DNA from: Trichobilharzia regenti
Taxonomy: Eukaryota; Platyhelminthes; Trematoda; Strigeidida; Schistosomatidae
DNA: 64,000 nt
NCBI GenBank assembly: GCA_944472135.2
Contig: OX235267.1
Span: 16,537,452-16,601,451 of the forward strand
Direction of reading: 5' to 3'
The position numbers and the translations under genes were made by a program. The notes beneath the pieces are model-generated. The model was given only the letters and a program-made list of their open reading frames with translations. It ran no database searches and had not been told where the DNA came from. Shown one piece after another: positions 33,216-44,035 of the stretch. Each line of letters opens with the position of its first letter. The first letter of the stretch is position 1.

Positions 33216-34165
33216 ATTATACACCGACGAAGTTTCGAACACAATTTTATTGCTCATATTCGTCATCATATCAAGACGCTCTCTGATGGAATTATATACT
33301 CTACCAAACAGTGTCTAAGGTCTGTTTTTTTCTACTGATCCAGTTCCAGAAATACATTGTTTACAGTTTATTTCTACACTAAAGGGTATACATTTGATTC
33401 GTAGGCTTTCTTAAAATATAATATTAGATAAGTCTGTTTTAAATATCACACAGTGATGATGCATTTTCAAGCATAAATTATTGCCATTCATAATTGCATA
33501 TCAATTTTAGTCACGCAGTTTCACAATTTCTCAATAAAGCTGGAATTAGTCTGGGCAGCATTTAAACCAACCAACTCTCTCAGAGATAAGCACCCGCCCT
33601 ATAGATCCAATTAAGAAAATTAGTACAATTTACCAAAATAACATGTAATGACTGTGAGTGAGGTCAATTACATAGGTCAAACCAAGTAGATCAGGGTCAA
33701 CCAGATTACTGGAACATGAAAATTTAGCCAGACGTAGAATAATTGACCCTGCTAAGTTGATTAACCTAGAAAAAAGCTCACTTAGTGCATTGGATTGCAT
33801 TCACTTGCATGGAATCACAAAATAGGGTGGGTGGGATAGAGTGAGAGTATTAAAAAGTAACATACTTAGGTGGAGAGACAAACAGAGAGGTTAATCACTG
33901 AAGCTTTATTTTTCGATTCAACATCGTATACGTGCAATCAGAATGACACAACTCCTATACAGAAGATATGGAAAGTGTCATTAAACAAGAAACAGAAGTT
34001 GGAGAGACAGAATAGAGAGAAAAAAATATATATATATAAGGCAAACTGTGAAAATGTGTGACTAAAACTGGGATGATTATGAGTGTCAATAATTTATGCT
34101 TGAAATCCTAATATATGTGTAAAACTTGGACTCTGTGGTCGTAATTAAGTTCATATTAGTTTTCT
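33215..34165 (+). pseudogene. PLE (family B) C-terminus with terminal repeats
   Basis: 33215-33300: terminal-repeat scrap (acgaagtttcgaacacaatt). 33590-34060: DPIKK, then RRRIIDPAKLINLEKSSLSA, LDCIHLHGI, ERLITEALFFDSTSYTCNQN: end of the GIY-YIG module. 34070-34165: 3' terminal repeat (gtgtaaaacttggactctgt). RT absent. Confidence 0.65.
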
Positions 34166-34179
34166 TTTGCATATAAAGC

Positions 34180-34560
34180 GTGGGTTTCAGCTTTTGGATA
34201 GCTAGTGGCTTGGCTATGTCCAGATGCCTTAATTTCACTCCCTTTGATAGGTTTGATTCAATTTTCTATATTACTCTGAAGGATTTTACGAAAGGCGCTG
34301 AATGTCCTGAATTGACCAGATGTTCTGTCACTGAACTGTATACACGTTTTTGGTCTCCTTTTACTAGCCAGGCTGGATAGTGTTCACGAGCGCGTTTCTC
34401 AAGTCGACGCATGGTACGGCCGATGTACTCAGCTCTACAAGAGCAAGTAAACTGGTATATGCACGCTTAGGTGGCCCAATGCGACAGCTTGTCTTTCGCG
34501 TTGTGGCTGAACAGTTTCTTGCAGGAAAACGTCAGTCGTAGGCTCGTGGCGAAGTATGTT
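34180..34560 (-). pseudogene. PLE (another family) GIY-YIG fragment
   Basis: Minus-strand translation of the 34360-34450 block gives CSCRAEYIGRTMRRLEKRA with an AREHYPAWLVKG-like continuation, then SVTEHLVNSGHSAPF towards 34260. GIY-YIG core tyrosine and the downstream Arg are present. Related to the 39340-39720 fragment. RT not seen. Confidence 0.65.
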
Positions 34561-34564
34561 TTCC

Positions 34565-35895
34565 TCAGAACATCTGGTTTGTTTATTAGACGTATCACAC
34601 AGTGAAACAGTATTATTTACTGGATGACCAGGTTTCGAACAAAATTTATTTATTGTTCATAATCATAACATCAATTATAATCACACGACTTCGAAACCTG
34701 AGTTTTATAGTTTTCTTTGTTCTCTCCTACTTGTCATCGTAGGGGTAGTAGAATCCTCCAGATATCTGGGACAGGTGTTGAATCATTCTTATTACACGTA
34801 TTTGCAGTCGATTCGATAAACAAAGCTTCCGTTATCGATCTCTTCCTCCACCCTGTTACATTAGATTTTAAAACTGTCATCCTATCCCATTATCCTATTG
34901 TATGATTGTGTGTGACTGCATGTGGTGTAGTGCTATAGCTGAACTATTCTCTAGATTTCTTATTTTATTCGGGTGAACTAATCTAGATTTTGCTAGGTTT
35001 TTATGCTCGACTAGTCCGACTGACTGCCCCTCTTCTACTACTTTGACTTATTCATATGACCTGACACAAAATCATTCCAGCAGGCTATTGGATAAACTAA
35101 ATAGTTTTGTTTTAACGGCTCCACAGGATTGATCCTTTAACCGACAAAGCTGGTTTCTAATTGAGTTTGTGGGTGACTGAATACCAGCCACTTTTATTCC
35201 TGCCTTGTTAAGAATTCTGCGTAAGGTTTCCGAGGTTCCTTCCTTTTGTATGGAATTACAACTGATGATTTTGATTCCTTATTGTTGGTGTTGTCTTGTG
35301 CACGGTTGACATGCATGTCGTCATTAATATTATTACTATTATTATTATTATCACTACCACTACTATCATTATTTATTTTATTTTTACATTTCCTTACATA
35401 TTTCTTGACTAATTTATCAGGGTAATTATTAAGTTTCAAGGCTTCTTTTATGTGTATCACTTCTTGTCTTAGATTTTCATTGGTACTACTTAGTTTTTGT
35501 GCTCTATTATTTAAACATTTCACCAGTCCTATTTTCACTGACATATGTTGGGATGATCGTAAGTCCAAATATCTGTTTGAATGTGTGGGTTTCCTGTAAA
35601 CACACGCTAGTGTTTAACTTCCCGTTTTCTTTCCTTTTTACGCTACAACAATCTAACATTGGAAGCTCCCCTTCCTTCTACCAACCTTATGACAAATAGG
35701 AGAGAACAAAGAAAACTATAAAACCCAGGTTTCGAAGTCGTGTGATTATAATTGATGACATGATTATGAACAATAAATAAATAGTGTTCGAAACCTTGTC
35801 ATCCAGTAAATGATAATACTGTTTCACTGACTGTGTCTGATATATCTAATAAACAAACCAATGTGGAATTACTTACTACCACAGTGCTTAAGTTT
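34565..35895 (-). pseudogene. PLE (family B) connector region inside inverted terminal repeats
   Basis: 34575-34735 and 35695-35890 are inverse copies of one terminal repeat (acctgagttttatagttttc at 34695 / gaaaactataaaacccaggt at 35713). Between them the minus frame 35568-35194 reads MDLRSSQHMSVKIGLVKCLN, SSTNENLRQEVIHIKEALKL, NNYPDKLVKKYVRKCKNKIN, an Asn-rich run, then SSVVIPYKRKEPRKPYAEFL, the RT-to-endonuclease connector. The GIY-YIG start lies near 35100 but is broken. Confidence 0.7.
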
Positions 35896-35982
35896 TACAC
35901 ATACAATAATATTTCCTAAAATACATCAATTCAGTTATTTCTCATACATCTTTTTATTTGTATTATTTATGTATTTTTCTAG

Positions 35983-36196
35983 ACAAAAGAAACCCTTTCA
36001 CCTATATATCCTGGATTGAATTCCGCACATTCCAGAGGAGATGAAGTCGATTCAATCAGTGTTTCTATTTGGTCAACAGGTGGAATGACCTATATGCCAA
36101 ATATATTAAGAATAAGTCAATTTTGTGCTGATCAATTCCGTGAACCTGGTCCTAATGATACAGTTGTCTATGTACCGGGTACATTCGATCTATTCC
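35983..36196 (+). CDS. PCYT2: PCYT2 exon: linker end and start of domain 2
   Basis: Acceptor tttttctag ends at 35982; donor gtatcc starts at 36197. The 214-nt exon reads TKETLSPIYPGLNS, then a segment with MTYMPNILRISQFCADQF, then [13 protein letters not shown] plus one base of the next codon. Animal PCYT2 has GVSQFLQTSQKIIQFASG followed by [18 protein letters not shown] at the same place. The V-x-G-x-F-D-L-F strand and loop immediately precede the catalytic HxGH motif of the second, cytidylyltransferase-fold domain. The last base (c, 36196) is the first base of the HIGH histidine. It directly follows a PLE-derived block (to about 35900), so the intron border is crowded by repeat sequence. 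Confidence 0.93.
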
Positions 36197-36199
36197 GTA

Positions 36200-36780
36200 T
36201 CCTTTTTTTTTAAAAAAAACAACATTTTATTTGAATTTATTTTCATGCTTGTATTAATCTTAAACATTATGTGGAATTTTTAAAAAATATATAAACGATA
36301 TAGTATGACCAAGACTTGGGGGTGGGTGGAGCGGTAGGTTAGGTAGGCTTCAATCTTGCTCTCTAAATGACCACACATTCATATTCTCTGCCAGGTGAGT
36401 CTTATTCACTGCTTTTACCTGGTGTGTTTAAGGGGGGGGGTGTTCCTCACAAGAGTGAAACAGCGAATGAATACAAACGAATAACACTCATATTCGGGCT
36501 GCTAGGTATTCAAGTCTACTTAGTGGAGTTGAGAAACCTTCATTCCTTCATTCAACCTGTGATGTATATTGGTTCTACAGAATGCGAACAAATCGAACCT
36601 GTTTTAGACTGTCGAAACTATGGGAACGTAACTCCTGATGTTACTCAACTGAGCTTTGTGAATCAGATTTCAAGTTAATGACTTGCTTCGGTGTGGGCAT
36701 CCTGGCAGTGTCTTGGCTATCGTACAAACTATATGACTTTGTTTGACGCATCTCTTGGTGCCTATACACTAAGTTTGTGT
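36200..36780. other. Intron interval without recognised feature
   Basis: Contains a 10-G run at 36429-36438 and an open frame of about 100 codons (36367-36678) with no recognisable motif and repeat-like flanks; I do not call it a gene. Confidence 0.45.
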
Positions 36781-36784
36781 TTTA

Positions 36785-36965
36785 GTGATAACAGTAGCGC
36801 AGCGATTAGGACTCTCGCCAACCATCCACATGGTCCGGGGTTCGATCCCCTGCTGACGCACACCTGATATCTATGGTCGGCCTGGGCTACCGATATCATA
36901 TGCTGAAAATTCCATACTTGTACCAAAAATACGGTGTGGTTTCAAGCCATCATCAAAAAAAAATT
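36785..36965 (+). mobile_element. SINE-A copy
   Basis: gcgcagcgattaggactctc, ggggttcgatcccctgctga, cctgatatctatggtcggcc, tgctgaaaattccatacttg, taccaaaaatacggtgtggt, A-rich end. Well preserved. Confidence 0.8.
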
Positions 36966-37234
36966 CTTATGGATAGGCAGTGTATATTATTGCAAAACTC
37001 AACTTTTTCAAGTAATATACAAAATTATGTTTATGTGAATGATTAAACTGGAATTTATTGAATGAAACAGTGAAGTGATAGCGAATAAATTTGATCTGTC
37101 CATCTCGTTCTGCGATATTAATCATATACACGATCAAGTAATATAATTGAAACACTAAACAACAGGCTACTTTTATCGTCTGGTGCGTAAAAATTTCACA
37201 TTTGCTATAGAATCACATTATTGTATTGATACTA

Positions 37235-37760
37235 CAATAGCTCTACCACTATTATTATCATTATTCCTTTGGGTTCCGAGTGGCACATAGGGCTTCAACA
37301 TCACATCCACACTATATTCGGTTCTATTTCCTACCATCCTCTTCACTTAGACAGATCAACGATTACTGACCATAATCTCTCATCTCTTCCTTTTCCTCTT
37401 CGGCAACACACAATCTCCTCCATGTCACCTTTGCATTGACCACCCACTCATCACTCGCTTCCCATCCACCTTCCACTCGAGCAATGGCCTGTAGTGAGCG
37501 TGATGTCATTCGACCGATGGCCTATTTAATGACGTATATGCCCGATCAATCCAGCTCCATCTCCATTTTCCTCTACATATTTATTAGTTGAGCAATCGGC
37601 TCTTGCTTTGTTGGTTTGTTTCTTGTTGCTAATTCTTTCTGATCAGCCAGCTATTTGATCATCAATAAGCAGCCAGCCAGCGAAGTGGACGGCTGTTGAT
37701 AAAAATCTTCAATAGCCTGTTGGAAATCCTTTTCGTGACTGATTTAATTGCACTGCAAGC
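37235..37760 (-). pseudogene. RTE-like LINE (family 3), 3' part
   Basis: Inverse of the 25600-25880 region: tail ttccgagtggcacatagggc at 37272, then ctcctccatgtcacctttgc, cccactcatcactcgcttcc, cactcgagcaatggcctgta and tgtcattcgaccgatggcct. Coding potential broken. 36965-37235 is A/T-rich, nothing seen. Confidence 0.65.
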
Positions 37761-37789
37761 TTCTGACCCAGATGGCAGAAAAACTGACT

Positions 37790-37945
37790 AACCTCACATT
37801 TGGGCATTGGGTTGGAGCCTCGGTGAGAACATCATCACTAGCTGGGGAGTGCAGGTACATCCAGATGATGAGTCCCAAATATGACGAAATGCGCCTTATC
37901 CTGGATTCCACTGCTAGTCACCACCCACCAATTAAATTCTAAGGT
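37790..37945 (+). mobile_element. Smα-type retroposon, 3' half
   Basis: gttggagcctcggtgagaac (B-box region), atcatcactagctggggagt, hammerhead region, then tggattccactgctagtcac and caccaattaaattct. The A-box half is missing. Confidence 0.75.
37851..37912 (+). ncRNA. Hammerhead ribozyme remnant 3
   Basis: gcaggtacatccag, core atgatgag (C3 is A), stem II gtcccaaatatgac (one pair lost), gaaa, tgcgccttatc, ctggattcc. Predicted inactive. Confidence 0.8.
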
Positions 37946-38384
37946 CATACATTGTTTATATAGTTAATATACAGACAAGATAGATTGTGAGTCATAATGG
38001 ACTAACGATCAATAGACATATAGCAAAATATATCAGACTGGCAAAACAAGGCAGGCACCATGTGACTACATATCGTATACACACATCTAAACAGCTATCT
38101 AGTGGTAGTACTTTTCAGTTTTAATCAGCTTCCCTCTTCTTAATGTCGAGTTTTCGAAGGAATATTATTGGCTATTCCCTTCCTCTCTCTCTGTGTCTTT
38201 TTCCGTCGCCCTGACTATACAAAGAAGGAGTGATAATTTTAAATATTCTTAGTATTGTGTTTGTTTTTCCTTGACAGTATACCTTTATATATACAACTGT
38301 ATCTGTGTAACATCTAATAATTGCACAAACCAAACAAATCCATTCATGCACATACACGTACACACAAACACCCTGCTACAACAG

Positions 38385-38461
38385 ATATCGGTCATTTGTC
38401 CTTCCTTGAACAATGTTTAAAACTTGGCAATTATCTACTGATTGGATTACATTCCGATAAG
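38385..38461 (+). CDS. PCYT2: PCYT2 exon: HIGH motif of domain 2
   Basis: Acceptor ctacaacag ends at 38384; donor gtgagt starts at 38462. The exon starts with two bases that complete the His codon begun at 36196, giving H-IGHLSFLEQCLKLGNYLL and then IGLHSDK. HxGH is the signature of nucleotidyltransferases of this fold; the second His stabilises the phosphates in transfer. Animal PCYT2 reads [20 protein letters not shown] at this place, then YIIAGLHFDQ. Splitting the catalytic signature between exons 2.2 kb apart means an ORF-only scan would not see it. Confidence 0.95.
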
Positions 38462-38519
38462 GTGAGTAGTTGTCAAATTTCATTATGTATTATTATTACT
38501 ATTGTCGTTGTTGTTGTTT

Positions 38520-39335
38520 GAGATAACATACCTTGTCTTTTATTTGTATATATATTTTTATTCACAGTCATTATGTGGGTGTTACTGTTACTCTGTGGAT
38601 GCCCCTCTAGTATTCAGACACTTATATATGAATAACTTTTTTTTTTAAAGAGAAATATCGTTTTCTGATGATTGTTATTTTTTGTGACACACTTAAATCG
38701 TGGAAAATACCCATTGGAACATTAGATTGAAAAGAACATGAAGTTCAGCAAAGATGGTGTTGTTTTCGGCGATTTCATTCTCAACAGCTGTACAATCGCA
38801 TTTATATAGATTAATTTACATGGATACAATTCTTATTTGTTTAATTCCACATAGTAACGAAGGTGATGATAATAATTTTCAACATGATATGAGAGTTTGA
38901 AGGTAGGAGGGTCTGAGAGACAATATTGCATAGGATTAGAAATCAGTTACAATGAATGCAAAATTAATATTTGATAACTGGAGAATTAATTTTCAAGGCA
39001 AATAAAAGGTGATGATTGTTTTCAACTTCATATGAATTACAAAAGGCTTAGAGACGCAGGGATAGAACGAATTACAGGTGTGAACAGAATGAGCATGGAA
39101 AAAAATTGAAATCAAAATTTTCAACTTGAAATGTAAGTTAGGAGGTGTAAATATAGATTACAAGAGGCATAGAAACAAAAAAATGGTTATTCTAAACGGA
39201 TTACAAGTGTGATCAGGAGAAGCATGGAAACAAACTTAAAATAACTGATTTTATAACTAAAAAATAGGATGAATCGAATGAAGGCAAAGAGAGAAAATTG
39301 CACACACAGTTAACAAAACAAAAAACTGAAGGGAG
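38520..39335. other. Intron interval without recognised feature
   Basis: A/T-rich. 39000-39300 contains loosely repeated ttacaaaaggcttagagacg / ttacaagaggcatagaaaca phrases, perhaps an old tandem or retroelement UTR. 37945-38384 before the exon is similar, without features. Confidence 0.4.
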
Positions 39336-39339
39336 CATA

Positions 39340-39720
39340 CCGAACTAGGTCCATGGTAGTTGTAAAGGCTGGACTGGTTTCTTTTGAACACACAGCTCCG
39401 GCTTTTCGATGCATATGGCGAGAACTTCTGCAGTACAAAGAAGTCGGGAACACATTGCCTTTGGTAGATTTTTGTTCACTTTGTAAATGACTCTAAATGA
39501 TGAGTCGGTTGAGATTCTGCGACAGGTATTGACGAGATGTTCAGTTATTGCGCTTCTGATTGAACCCGTGCCTCCTCTTTGCAGCCATGCTGGATGATAT
39601 TCGCTAACACGTTTTGATAAGACCTGCATAGAACGACCTATGTACCTATGTACACTTAAATGTTTCAGTATCAATGTGCTATACAGTATTTTCGCGTTTA
39701 ACATGTTATGACCCGAACTA
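39340..39720 (-). pseudogene. PLE GIY-YIG fragment
   Basis: Minus frame 39704-39345: HRYIGRSMQVLSKRVSEYHP, AWLQRGGTGSIRSAITEHLV, NTCRRISTDSSFRVIYKVNK, then ICIEKPELCVQKKPVQPLQL with PWT end. The YIGR core and the C-terminal (L/I)CVQKxxVxxLxLPW block are those of PLE endonucleases. No RT upstream; the 5' border near 39710 is abrupt. Confidence 0.72.
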
Positions 39721-39819
39721 TGACCTAATGAACTAACTATGAGCGAATGCTAACTTTAATGCACTGGCTAATCTGTCCTATTCACACGTCAACAACATCC
39801 CTCTTGTTGTCTATTTCAA

Positions 39820-40640
39820 TTTTCCATATCTCTCGTATAGGCGTTGAGTCATTTTGATTGCAAGTATTTGATGTTGATTCGATGGACAAAAATCTTCATT
39901 GATTAACCTCCCTTGTCACCTAACTATATTACTTTTTAATACTTTTACCCTGCTGCACCGTTTTGTGTAATTACATGCAAGTGAATGCAATGCAATGCAT
40001 TTACTGAGCTCTGTTATTATTCTAGGCCTAGCTAAATTTTTACGTTACGATAGTCTATTTGACCTTGATCGACTAGTTTGACCTATGTGTCATTGATCTC
40101 ATATTCACTGCGAGGTATTTGATGAATTACATTTTATTTTCCTTCACGTTCCCCAGTGGAACATAGGGCTTCAAGCTAGTGGCTTGAAGTTTCTGCAGCA
40201 GTGTTTATTTTACAGGATGGGGTTGCTAGTCTTATGCTCAACCATTTCTCTTTACCAGCTTTACTACTGGCTTAGCGAGGTAAAGGAGTGCGTCGACCGG
40301 GGATTGAACCCCGGACCATGTGCATGGTCGGCGAGCGTCCTAATCGTTATGCCACCGACGCACTATAAATTACATTACTTCCCCTAATTGGATCTATTGG
40401 GTTGTTAAGTCGATAAAGTTTTTCCCTGAGTGAGTGAGTTGGTTGGTGGTTGGTTTGAATGCCACCTTAATTCTAGCTGTATCAAGAATCCTGCATAGGC
40501 CTTCTGGCGGCAAAGTTCTGCTCGCTGTTTGAAGCTAACTGCTGTAGCCTCTTCCTTTTCCAGTACTCGGTACTGAGTGACTTTTGGCCACTTATTTATG
40601 TGGTACCTAATTAACAATGGAGAAGGGTATTTCAAGGCTA
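39820..40640 (-). pseudogene. PLE (family B) C-terminus, minus, split by SINE-B
   Basis: 39840-40124 and 40377-40640 belong together: caagtatttgatgttgattc, ctaactatattactttttaa, gaccttgatcgactagtttg, then, past the SINE, attggatctattgggttgtt and tttgaatgccacc. This is the inverse of the 33590-33960 module. The SINE-B insert is 40134-40367. Confidence 0.62.
40134..40367 (-). mobile_element. SINE-B copy with target duplication
   Basis: Minus strand: head gtgcgtcggtggcataacga, ggggttcaatccccggtcga, body actcctttacctcgctaagc, tail gaagccctatgttccactgg. Flanked by the 9-bp direct repeat aattacatt (40125-40133 and 40368-40376), inserted into a PLE. Confidence 0.82.
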
Positions 40641-40649
40641 GTTAAGTAA

Positions 40650-41080
40650 CAATAATAATAATAGCTTTATTGCAAACAGTACGTACTTTTGGTAGAAATA
40701 TGGAATTTTCAGCAATGTAATACAATATTGCATCTAATTACATACACGAACAATAATTAAAATAGAGGAGCATTTACATTAATAATTATTGTTCAATAAG
40801 AATGTGAATATAAAATTCAATCAGGGGAAAATATTAGCGACAATGTAACAATGTGAACAAAAAAGCAGCAATGACGTTTACTTAGAGTTCTGCAGAAAGT
40901 TGATAATTTTCTGCCTCACATTTTTCTCATCACATAAATAAGGTATTGTATTGTACTTAGTCGTCCGAGCATACAGTCTTCTATAGTTGCTTTTAGTTTC
41001 ACCTAACCGATGAGATGCAGCAAGGGAAGAGTTGTATATGGAGAGGATGTTCAGAGTCTGACAGGATAATATTTGGTTAC
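40650..41080 (-). pseudogene. CR1-type LINE, 3' end
   Basis: Minus frame 41060-40878: SSLAASHRLGETKSNYRRLY, ARTTKYNTIPYLCDEKNVRQ, KIINFLQ, matching the CR1 C-terminus at 12720-12860 (RNQYKIIYARTTKYRNSTIP). 3' UTR ends with tgctgaaaattccat (inverse near 40712) and tgcaataaagctattattat, shared with SINE-A. Confidence 0.75.
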
Positions 41081-41084
41081 AGGA

Positions 41085-41275
41085 TTTCATCATGAGCTGA
41101 CATTGGTTAGAGAACCATTGGAAAACCACCTGGGAGTACTGAACAGCTGTTTCGTCAGACTAGTTTGGGACTCTTCAACAGTACGCACCCACCGGGGTTC
41201 GAACCCAGGACCTTCTGGTTACCAGGCGAGCTCGTAGACCATGAAGACACTTGGACCCGATCCAATGGCCTATGA
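41085..41275 (-). mobile_element. SINE-C copy
   Basis: Inverse SINE-C: atttcatcatgagctgacat, gagaaccattggaaaaccac, ctgtttcgtcagactagttt, gggttcgaacccaggacctt, agcgctcgtagacc-like head. Confidence 0.7.
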
Positions 41276-41339
41276 ATACCAACTTCTGCCAATTCACGAT
41301 ATAGCGCAACCGCAAAAATAAAAGTCATGCTTCACACTT

Positions 41340-43560
41340 ACTAAGATTATTCAATGGTGCACACGCCAATATTGACTTCACTATGGAACACGAAAGTGAC
41401 GGAAAGTTTCACTTCCTCGACATAGCCATGGAACGCTTAGAAGACGGTAGTCTTCAAAAGTCAATTTATCGAAAGCCCACATGGAAAGGACAATACTTGC
41501 ATTTTAATAGCTTTTGTCCACATAGCTTTAAACGTGGTCTAGTCAAAACTTTGTACTATGGAGCGAGGAGAATATGCTCTACAGAGAAACTAGAGGAGGA
41601 GTTTGAGTTCCTTGAAAATGTATTGAAGAGAAATGGGTATCCTCAAAGGTTCATCAACAAGTATGGAAGATCTGAAGTCACAAGAGTAAAACAAATCACA
41701 GTGGAAAAAAAGCGTCTACCTTCAGCTTGATTATAAAGGTGAAAATATTGCAGCGACGATCAACAGAAGGCTGAGTACATCACTAGCCATAGCGTATCCT
41801 GCAGCGAAGCTCGTTCCCGTCTATCGAACAACTTGCTCTTTGGTGCAATCAAAAATCGATAGATATCCTTCTCATGTTACCTCCAACTGTGTATACAAAT
41901 TTACATGTATCTGCGGGAGCAGTTACATTGGAAGGACAGAAAGAAGGGCATATCTACGATTTTCTGAACATGTACCAAAAAGCTTACGTCTAAAGGGAAC
42001 AAATGCTTTAAACAGTGCCATTGTAACAACAGAAGACAAGGGCCAGGCAACAGATCGTTTTATTATGAAAATCAACACGTATTTATACATCTTTCAACTA
42101 CATTATTATAGACAAGCGCAGTTATCTGATTGGCTGTTTAAGTAGACAAACGCAGGTTTCTGATTGGTTGTTTCGGATTCCTTGACAAATAGAGTTCTCT
42201 CTGCGAATCATATTCTGCCACGTTAACTTTGCTGTGATTGGTTGTTGACTCAGGCTTGTTCATATTTTCTCACGGCCCATATTAGTGACCTAGACCTTAA
42301 CGTAGATTAGTGCCAACCAATCGGCTAGCAGCCTGCTCTCACCACACTCGTCCCCCCGTGAAATACGTGCGACTGAAGTCGGCTTGATCTACTTGGTGCA
42401 GGCGTCATCGTTGGCTTGTCTCGCTGTATCCATTTCTGGAGCTCGCTGACGTTCACGCGCCTCTCATTGTTCGCCATTGCGACTGTGTCTGCGTAACCCC
42501 ATCTCGAAGTGACCATATATGGTCCTTCCCACTTTGGAAACTGTTTGCCTGACCCTGTCGAACATTCGTCCATACTTCGGCCCACACCTTCATATGCTGC
42601 TTTCGCCCGACCTCCCAGCAGCGTCTCAAGTAGCGCTCCATCGCTGACAGATCTTGAACGCCACTCAACTGCGCAGAAGCCTTGAAGTCCTGCCCGAAGA
42701 TCCATATGTCTCCATCAAAAACTGCAGGGTATAGGCTTTTCATTTGTCGGTAGGCAGCGACACCAAATGTAACAACAGAAGACAAGGGCCAGGCAACAGA
42801 TCCTTTTATTATGAAAATCAACACGTATTTATACATCTTTCAACTACATTATTATAGACAAGCGCAGTTATCTGATTGGTTGTTTAAGTAGACAAACGCA
42901 GGCTTCTGATTGGTTGTTTCGGGATTCCTTGACAAATAGAGTTCTCTCTGCGAATCATATTCTGCCACGTTAACTTTGCTGTGATTGGTTGTTGACTCAG
43001 GCTTGTTCATATTTTCTCACGGCCCATATTATGACCTAGACCTTAACGTAGATTAGTGCCAACCAATCGGCTAGCAGCCTGCTCTCACCACACCATCACC
43101 AGGCATCTTCTCGACACGGGTCATGAGGTGGACGTTGAAAAGTCGTTCAAAATTATCAATAAGCAAAATAGCTCAATTCTCCTTAAGTTTGCTGAAGCCA
43201 TTTCCATCAAGCTCCTGAAACCTGATTTATGCGTCCAGAAAGAAGAAGCGGTTATCAGCCTTTCTTTGCCCTGGTAACTGGATAATTTCACCTCTCTTTC
43301 CTCCGAATGTGAAATGCTAAAAGTTTCCATTGTGTTTGATTATTATTGTTCGGAATAGTGGTTAATATTGCATATTTATATATGTATATATTTTTAGTGT
43401 ATGCGTATATTGATCGATTGATTTTTGTTTAAAATGAACTCTGTGCAAGTATGTTAAAATTGTTGTTGTAGATATATTTAATAATGTCTTTGCCATGTAA
43501 GCAGCTGACGAGAAGGCAACGAAATAAACACTGATGGTACCATTTTATTGTGCTAAAACT
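41340..43560 (+). pseudogene. PLE (family C), RT end plus GIY-YIG, interrupted by a small LTR element
   Basis: Reads MEHESDGKFHFLDIAMERLE, KSIYRKPTWKGQYLHFNSFC, ENVLKRNGYPQRFINKYGRS, frameshift near 41728, YKGENIAATINRRLSTSLAI, NCVYKFTCICGSSYIGRTER and ... NALNSA up to 42021. After the LTR element it resumes at 43097 with ITRHLLDTGHEVDVEKSFKI and ends CVQKEEAVISLSLPW (stop 43275). 3' non-coding to about 43560. RT motifs A-C are missing at the 5' end. Apart from the LTR insertion there is one frameshift. Confidence 0.85.
42022..43092 (-). mobile_element. Small Gypsy-type LTR element (family 1), two LTRs and a 421-bp core
   Basis: LTRs 42022-42346 and 42768-43092 (325 bp each, a few differences) with 4-bp target duplication ccat (42018-42021 and 43093-43096). 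Read on the minus strand: 5' LTR, PBS-like TGGTGTCGCTGCC, start of gag (QMKSLYPAVFDGDIWIFGQD, FKASAQLSGVQ), then directly the end of pol (FPKWEGPYMVTSRWGYADTV, NVSELQKW), a G-rich polypurine tract (cacggggggacgag) and 3' LTR. Everything from mid-gag to integrase is deleted. Confidence 0.88.
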
Positions 43561-44035
43561 GTAGTTCTTGCTTTGTTCAAAAACAATATTAGTGTTTTTT
43601 AAATAATATCGATTTGTAAAGTAAGATCAATACAATTACAGTTCATTAAAGATGCTGAAATAATAATAATAAAGATATTGTAGCAAATAGAATATCAACT
43701 AAAATTAGGGAAATTCCACAAAAATTCAGGATTATTCAAACCTGGATTACCAAGTTAATGACAATGTCCGAGCTAACTTCTTTTGGATGCATAAATTAGG
43801 CTTGTTAATGTGAATCCCAACAGCCTCAGCAATATTAAGTAGTCGAAATCTTAAGGCAAAATTGAGATTTGTTGGTATGCGGTAAATGACTTTGAAAGCA
43901 TGGTTAACGTCAATTTTGTGTTCTGTCTCCACAAGATGAGACAGAATAGCGCTACGAATAGATTTTGTTTGTCCTTTACTTAAGCACTAGGCAGAGTGAT
44001 GTTCGGAAATTCGACGAGAAACACGCCTAATTGTA
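43560..44035 (-). pseudogene. PLE (family D) GIY-YIG fragment
   Basis: Minus frame 43932-43747: METEHKIDVNHAFKVIYRIP, TNLNFALRFRLLNIAEAVGI, then LCIQKKLARTLSLTW. The upstream part (44035-43950) holds RRVSRRISEHHSA. Same family as 3226-3800. Its 5' side is cut by the LINE beginning at about 44035. Confidence 0.75.

Noticed and set aside
36367..36678. Protein-coding gene of 103 codons
   Set aside because: No motif, no homologous look, includes a G10 run, and lies in a PCYT2 intron without splice evidence.
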